Below are positions 6,267 through 9,807 of a DNA stretch of 9,807 nucleotides, in pieces. Numbering within the stretch: the stretch's first letter is position 1; every line of letters begins with the position of its first letter. The notes beneath the pieces are model-generated. The model searched no databases. It saw only the letters and a program-made list of their open reading frames with translations, and was not told the origin of the DNA. Made by a program: the position numbers and the translations under genes. The DNA is taken from the NCBI GenBank assembly GCA_017527625.1, contig JAFXPV010000114.1, forward strand, positions 1-9,807. Direction: 5' to 3'. The stretch is from Bacteroidales bacterium (GTDB lineage: Bacteria > Bacteroidota > Bacteroidia > Bacteroidales > UBA932).

Positions 6267-8453
6267 CTATATTTTTTTAATCATTGTCAAAACATTCTTG
6301 CCTTCCTCCCTGCGGTAAGAAACGGAGTCCATAATGTGCTTTACAAGGTGGATGCCAAGACCGCCGATAGGGCGTTCGTCCACTCCTGCCGTAATATCGA
6401 CTTCAGGTTTGGCCGTCGGGTCGAAAGGCTTTCCGCTGTCGGAGATGATGAATTCCAGTTGTCCTTCCCGCAGCACGGCCTCAATGTCTACGAGTCCGTC
6501 GGAACCTTCGGGATAAGCATACTGGATAACGTTGGTTACGGCCTCCTCGAGGGCAAGGTTAAGGCTCATTGCTGCGCCCTGGTCGAGGTTCTTTTCTTCA
6601 GCGATAGTTTCTACAAAATCTGCCAGCTGAGGTATCTGCTGGATGTCATTGTGCAGAATAAGGTGCCGTTCGCTTGATTGGGGATGTGTGTCGTTCATAT
6701 AGTGTATGACAAGCATTGTGAGGTCGTCGCTCTGGGCTGCATTTCCGACGAATTCCGAAACAGCCGCCTTCATAGCTTCAAGATGTCCGTTCGCAGTACG
6801 GCGCTCCTGCAGGACGGCTTCAAGCCGTTCTTCCGAGAATTGTTCGAACTTTTCGTTCTCCGCTTCGTTCAGGCCGTCGGTGAAAAGGAACAGAGTATCG
6901 TCGTAATGCAGGTCTGTCTCCTGCTCGTGGAATGACATCTTCGGCATTACGCCCATCGGCAAGTTGGGATTGACATTCAGCGGCTTGACCGTGTCCGACA
7001 GGACAAGCGGCGGGTTGTGGCCCGCATTGCAATATCTCAGGTGTCCTGTAGCCAGGTCAAGGATACCGCAGAAGAATGTAACGAACATACTGCTCTCGTT
7101 CATGTCCGACATTGAATCATTCATAGTCGTAACTATGCGCTGAGGGCTCTTTTCGTGAGCTGAAACAGTACGGAACAGGCTGCGCGTCACCGCCATTACC
7201 AGAGAGGCAGGCACGCCTTTGCCGCTCACGTCGCCGATACAGAAGAACAGTTTCTCATCGCGGATGTAGAAATCGTACAGGTCTCCACCTACTTCCTTGG
7301 CCGGTATCAGACAAGCAGAAAGGTCGATGTCGTGCCGTTCGGGAAAAGGCGGGAAGATGTTCGGAATCATCGCCATCTGGATGTTGCGGCCGATCTGGAG
7401 TTCGCTCTCCATACGTTCCTTCTTCTCGTTGGTCTGAAGATATTTGATCTGGTTCTTGGCCGTGACGCGGAGAATCAAAATGAGCATACCGAGGCCGAGG
7501 ATCTGGAACATCCTCGAGAACCACTTCACGCGGCGGATATCGCTGTAAATCTCATCTTCAGGTATGGCGATTGCCATAGTCCAACCGGTAAGTTCTACAG
7601 GGGCGAAGAAAACCTGGTTGACCTTGCCGTCGATGCGCAAGGGCATATTGCCGGACTTCCCTTCTTTTGCTGCCCTGGACAACTCGTCGAAGCCTTCGGA
7701 GTCAGCCAGCATTTCCTTCAGATCCTCTATGTTGGTCCACAAGATCGGAGCGTTTGTCGGGCAGGCGAGCACAGATCCGCCTCTGCTCACCACCACCTGA
7801 TAGGAATTGGGATAGACCACAGAACTGTTGGCGACCTGGGAAAGCCAAGCCAGCGAAATATCGGCAGTAAGCACTGCGGCTGTCTTTCCCTTGGTATCGT
7901 AAATCGGCACGGAATAGGTGGTCATCAGTGCGTTGCCGCCGCCTATGTCGAGATAGGGTTCTGACCAATAGCCACCGTCGATTTCGAGGGGTTTTGTGAA
8001 CCACTCCTTTGACGGATAGTCATATTCTTCCGTTGCCAGTGACTTAAGGGCGAGTGTGTCAGCCTCCCTGCATACATACGGTGAATACAGGGGACGCTTG
8101 CGAAGGTAATTGGGCACTATTGCTACGGTAGATCCCATCACCGAAGGATTGTCTTCCACGATGCGCATCGGCACCCGGGGCAAACTGTCCGGATAGTCAA
8201 GGCACCAGCGGGCAATCCATACGCTGTTGCGTACCGCGGATTCGGCCTGGTGGGCGGCATCCTGAAGCAGCAGGCGGGTGGTCTGCAACTGGCTCTCGGC
8301 CCGCAACTGAGCTTGTTCATACAGTCCTTTTCGGGAGAAGTAGTTCTGAAGGAGCGACGTAGCCTCCAGAGTGAGCGCTGCCACTATAATCAGCAGCAGT
8401 CCGGCACCTGCCGATTGGCGCATTACTTTATCTAAATCCTTGAATCTTTTCAT
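6267..8453 (-). CDS. Membrane sensor with dCache, SpoIIE/RsbU PP2C phosphatase and RsbW-like kinase domains
   Basis: A 728-residue signalling protein. A membrane helix at about 17-36 and a second at 313-331 bracket an extracytoplasmic region of about 275 residues. This region has dCache features: WSEPYLD (163-169), TTYSVPIYD (178-186) and ADISLAWL (197-204). After a charged linker (332-372), residues about 375-585 form a PP2C phosphatase of the SpoIIE/RsbU type. Its metal-binding acids are Asp391 (GGDLYDF), Asp408 (GDVSGKG), Asp525 (FTDGLNE) and Asp576/577 (SDDLT). Residues about 600-728 form a GHKL ATPase of the RsbW/SpoIIAB type, with N-box LEEAVTN (Glu636, Asn641), SDSGKPFDP (671-679) and GGLGIHLV (697-704). 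It therefore appears to hold both the activity that phosphorylates and the one that dephosphorylates the STAS protein encoded just downstream. The ligand of the sensor domain cannot be predicted. All active-site motifs look intact. It is the first gene of the operon, behind a TACATTTG promoter box. Confidence 0.93.
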   Translation of the reverse strand: MKRFKDLDKVMRQSAGAGLLLIIVAALTLEATSLLQNYFSRKGLYEQAQLRAESQLQTTRLLLQDAAHQAESAVRNSVWIARWCLDYPDSLPRVPMRIVEDNPSVMGSTVAIVPNYLRKRPLYSPYVCREADTLALKSLATEEYDYPSKEWFTKPLEIDGGYWSEPYLDIGGGNALMTTYSVPIYDTKGKTAAVLTADISLAWLSQVANSSVVYPNSYQVVVSRGGSVLACPTNAPILWTNIEDLKEMLADSEGFDELSRAAKEGKSGNMPLRIDGKVNQVFFAPVELTGWTMAIAIPEDEIYSDIRRVKWFSRMFQILGLGMLILILRVTAKNQIKYLQTNEKKERMESELQIGRNIQMAMIPNIFPPFPERHDIDLSACLIPAKEVGGDLYDFYIRDEKLFFCIGDVSGKGVPASLVMAVTRSLFRTVSAHEKSPQRIVTTMNDSMSDMNESSMFVTFFCGILDLATGHLRYCNAGHNPPLVLSDTVKPLNVNPNLPMGVMPKMSFHEQETDLHYDDTLFLFTDGLNEAENEKFEQFSEERLEAVLQERRTANGHLEAMKAAVSEFVGNAAQSDDLTMLVIHYMNDTHPQSSERHLILHNDIQQIPQLADFVETIAEEKNLDQGAAMSLNLALEEAVTNVIQYAYPEGSDGLVDIEAVLREGQLEFIISDSGKPFDPTAKPEVDITAGVDERPIGGLGIHLVKHIMDSVSYRREEGKNVLTMIKKI

Positions 8454-8483
8454 ATCACGGGACGGCCTTTTGCAACCGCCTTA

Positions 8484-8491
8484 CAAATGTA
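8484..8491 (-). promoter_or_regulatory. -7 promoter box for the partner-switch/antiporter operon
   Basis: On the minus strand TACATTTG matches TAnnTTTG exactly and is identical to the box in front of the plug-domain gene. No TTG is found at the usual 19-21 bp upstream, so the -33 element is weak or absent. Transcription would start near 8477, about 24 nt before the ATG at 8453. Confidence 0.42.
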
Positions 8492-8523
8492 AAAAAAAGG
8501 GGGCAATTATTGTTAATTATAAC

Positions 8524-8531
8524 TATCTTTG
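8524..8531 (+). promoter_or_regulatory. -7 promoter box for the outer-membrane protein gene
   Basis: TATCTTTG fits TAnnTTTG exactly and lies 34 bp before the ATG at 8566, giving an expected leader of about 28 nt. No good -33 element is seen at the usual distance. Together with the minus-strand box at 8484-8491 it makes this 112-bp AT-rich gap a divergent promoter region. Confidence 0.45.
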
Positions 8532-8565
8532 TAATAATGCATAGAGAATAATCAACTGTAACTAT

Positions 8566-9336
8566 ATGAAAAAAGCTATCGTTATCATTATCGCTGCGCT
8601 GGCTCTTTCGGCCCCGCGCGCATTGGCTCAGGATATGTTCAACCACTTGGCAGTCGGCATCTCCGTAGGTATCGACGGTCTCGGCCTTGAAGCTGCCACT
8701 CCGCTTGGAGATCACTTCCAGCTTCGAGGCGGCTATTCACTCGTGCCATTCACTTACAACAGAAATATAAACTTCGGAACTGCGAATGTTGGCAACAAGC
8801 CCCGCAATATGGATAACGTTCCTCTGCAGGCCAAGCTCTGGAAGGGCGGCCTCGGCAATATCCTCGCCGACTGGTATCCCGGAGAAGGCTCTTTCCACGT
8901 TACTGCAGGTGTGTTCGTGGGCGGCAATTTTGCAAGTGCCGACGCTGACCTTCGCAAGTCTCTCGATGCGGCTGAATACGGCACCCTGGGTATCGGATTT
9001 GAAGGCGGTCCTGCTTTCACTACCGACTCCAAAGGTTTCGCACACGTTGACTTCAAAGTTCTGCCCGTAATGCCTTATGTCGGCATCGGAGCAGGCCGTG
9101 CAATCAGCGAAGGCCGCGTCACCTTCACTATGGATTTCGGAGCCCTGGTTACCGGCGGCATCAAACCCCAGTCATACAACTACATCCGCAACTCCCTGAA
9201 TCCCTCGAATCCTGTCGAGGTCATCAGCATCAACAGCAAGGCTGTCAACAACAGGGACAAGGGCTGGATTGACAAGATCAGCGGCATCCCCGTTTTCCCG
9301 CTCCTCAAATTCAACGTCTTCGTAAAACTCTTCTAG
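8566..9336 (+). CDS. Probable outer-membrane beta-barrel protein
   Basis: A 256-residue protein with a clear signal peptide (MKK, hydrophobic core, ALA at 19-21, mature N-terminus QDMF). The rest is rich in Gly and in alternating polar/hydrophobic stretches such as HLAVGISVGIDGLGLEAA, FHVTAGVFVGGNF and VTFTMDFGALVTGG. It ends in FNVFVKLF, a C-terminal strand with terminal Phe as recognised by the BAM machinery. This indicates a small outer-membrane barrel of about 8-10 strands. No particular family was recognised, so no transport or enzymatic role is assigned. It is transcribed away from the sensor operon from a shared intergenic region and is followed after about 35 bp by the end of an insertion sequence. 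No terminator hairpin is visible in that gap. Confidence 0.8.
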   Translation: MKKAIVIIIAALALSAPRALAQDMFNHLAVGISVGIDGLGLEAATPLGDHFQLRGGYSLVPFTYNRNINFGTANVGNKPRNMDNVPLQAKLWKGGLGNILADWYPGEGSFHVTAGVFVGGNFASADADLRKSLDAAEYGTLGIGFEGGPAFTTDSKGFAHVDFKVLPVMPYVGIGAGRAISEGRVTFTMDFGALVTGGIKPQSYNYIRNSLNPSNPVEVISINSKAVNNRDKGWIDKISGIPVFPLLKFNVFVKLF

Positions 9337-9370
9337 AAACATATCGGCAACGAAAAAAGTCCAGTATTAC

Positions 9371-9394
9371 TGATGTGACCCCCAAAAGTTGGAC
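9371..9394 (-). repeat. Terminal inverted repeat, 3' end of an IS3-family element
   Basis: TGATGTGACCCCCAAAAGTTGGAC begins with TG and has the CCCCCAAAAGTTGGAC core typical of the ends of IS3-family (IS150-like) elements. It lies 12 bp beyond the stop codon of the transposase fragment, the place expected for the 3' end of the element. The other end is outside the window, so neither the full inverted pair nor a target-site duplication can be checked. Confidence 0.68.
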
Positions 9395-9575
9395 GGTTTA
9401 ACATTATTACGAGGCCTTAGATTGGAACAGAGTTCGGTATTGCACCGGGCTCTTTCCTTTTAGCCTCAGTTTGATTCTATTGTAGTACCGGATGTATTCC
9501 CTGAAAGCTTTTTTAAACTGGTCGATAGAGTCCCACTCCTGCAAATATAGCAATTCATTTTTCATCAAGCCAAAG
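9371..9575 (-). mobile_element. IS3-family insertion sequence remnant (3' end)
   Basis: The stretch holds the terminal repeat and the last ~55 codons of OrfB reading leftwards. Upstream of about 9575 the sequence stops resembling a transposase and becomes a 51-bp tandem repeat array. The element therefore appears cut off or interrupted at that point. Whether the missing part lies beyond the array, outside the window, is unknown. Confidence 0.65.
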
Positions 9576-9807
9576 ATCTGTCCATCAGCACCGGCCTCTC
9601 CGTGGACAGACAAGGGATAACTAAACATCCGTCCATCGGATGGGGGTTCTGGATGGACAGACTGGTGAAAAACCAGCGTCCGTCCACTGAAACACCCCTC
9701 TGGGTGGACACTCGGGCAAAAAACCAGCATCCGTCCATCAGAACACCCCTTTGGGTGGACACGTGGACGAAAAATCTGCATCCGTTCCTCGGAAGTGTGT
9801 TCTGGAG
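9407..9807 (-). pseudogene. IS3 transposase OrfB C-terminus fused in frame to tandem repeats (partial)
   Basis: The frame ends at TAA 9409-9407 and stays open to the window edge. Its last 55 residues are the C-terminus of an IS150-group OrfB integrase: FGLMKNELLYLQEWDSIDQF, then FREYIRYYN and LKGKSPVQYRTL. The glutamate of MKNELL sits where OrfB proteins usually carry the end of the catalytic region; the DDE catalytic core itself is not present. The YYNRIKLRL stretch is about two residues shorter than the usual YYN-x-x-RIK pattern. Upstream the reading frame enters 17-residue repeats (SVHPEG-x-x-x-GR-x-LVF type) that are unlike any part of a transposase. The protein cannot be a working transposase as seen here. 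Continued translation is possible only because the DNA repeat length is a multiple of three. Confidence 0.6.
9580..9807. repeat. 51-bp tandem repeat array with internal inverted repeats
   Basis: Units begin with GTCCATC or a variant at 9580, 9631, 9682, 9733 and 9784, exactly 51 bp apart; the last is cut by the window edge. Each complete unit also carries TGGAC 23 bp after the first base (9603, 9654, 9705, 9756), so GTCCA and TGGAC form an inverted pair spanning 28 bp. Units 3 and 4 contain a tighter hairpin, CACCC-CTYT-GGGTG. Units differ at many positions, which suggests an old or diversifying array. A period of 17 codons keeps frames open on both strands, so an open frame is not evidence of coding. 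There are no unique spacers, so this is not a CRISPR array. Confidence 0.85.

Noticed and set aside
7332..7964. Plus-strand open frame of 210 codons
   Set aside because: It is antisense to the sensor/phosphatase gene and has no recognisable motif or promoter.
9580..9807. CRISPR array
   Set aside because: The 51-bp units are continuous imperfect repeats with no unique spacers, and no cas genes are present.

Overview
The window looks like chromosomal DNA of a member of the Bacteroidota, most likely a gut-type Bacteroidales. Supporting signs are a SusC/RagA-type TonB plug domain, lipoproteins of the kind common in this phylum, promoter boxes of the TAnnTTTG type in front of several genes, and an absence of clear Shine-Dalgarno sequences. 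The genus cannot be fixed from the sequence alone.

Left part (1-2379): a minus-strand gene encodes a small secreted protein made only of a TonB-receptor plug domain with a very basic tail. Upstream of it lies a frame-broken remnant of an unrecognised gene. A plus-strand lipoprotein carboxylesterase follows and ends 3 bp from the next, convergent gene.

Centre (2383-8453): four minus-strand genes are packed as one apparent operon. In transcription order they are (1) a membrane sensor protein with an extracytoplasmic dCache-like domain, a SpoIIE/RsbU-type PP2C phosphatase and an RsbW-type kinase domain in one chain; (2) a 100-residue STAS anti-anti-sigma-type protein 4 bp downstream; (3) a CPA1 K+/H+ antiporter with a C-terminal TrkA-C domain, whose start codon overlaps the STAS stop codon; (4) a three-part lipoprotein combining a nucleoside-hydrolase-like Sde182/DUF1593 domain, an Ig-like domain and a YjiK/SdiA-regulated-type propeller, 8 bp further on. 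The first two genes hold every enzymatic activity of a partner-switching circuit, but no sigma factor is present. The physical coupling suggests, but does not prove, that the circuit's output concerns cation/proton transport or the envelope.

Right part (8454-9807): a 112-bp divergent promoter region separates the operon from a plus-strand gene for a probable outer-membrane beta-barrel protein. Then comes the end of an IS3-family insertion sequence (terminal repeat and the last ~55 residues of its transposase). Just upstream of that fragment the transposase reading frame runs into a 51-bp tandem repeat array, which continues past the window edge.
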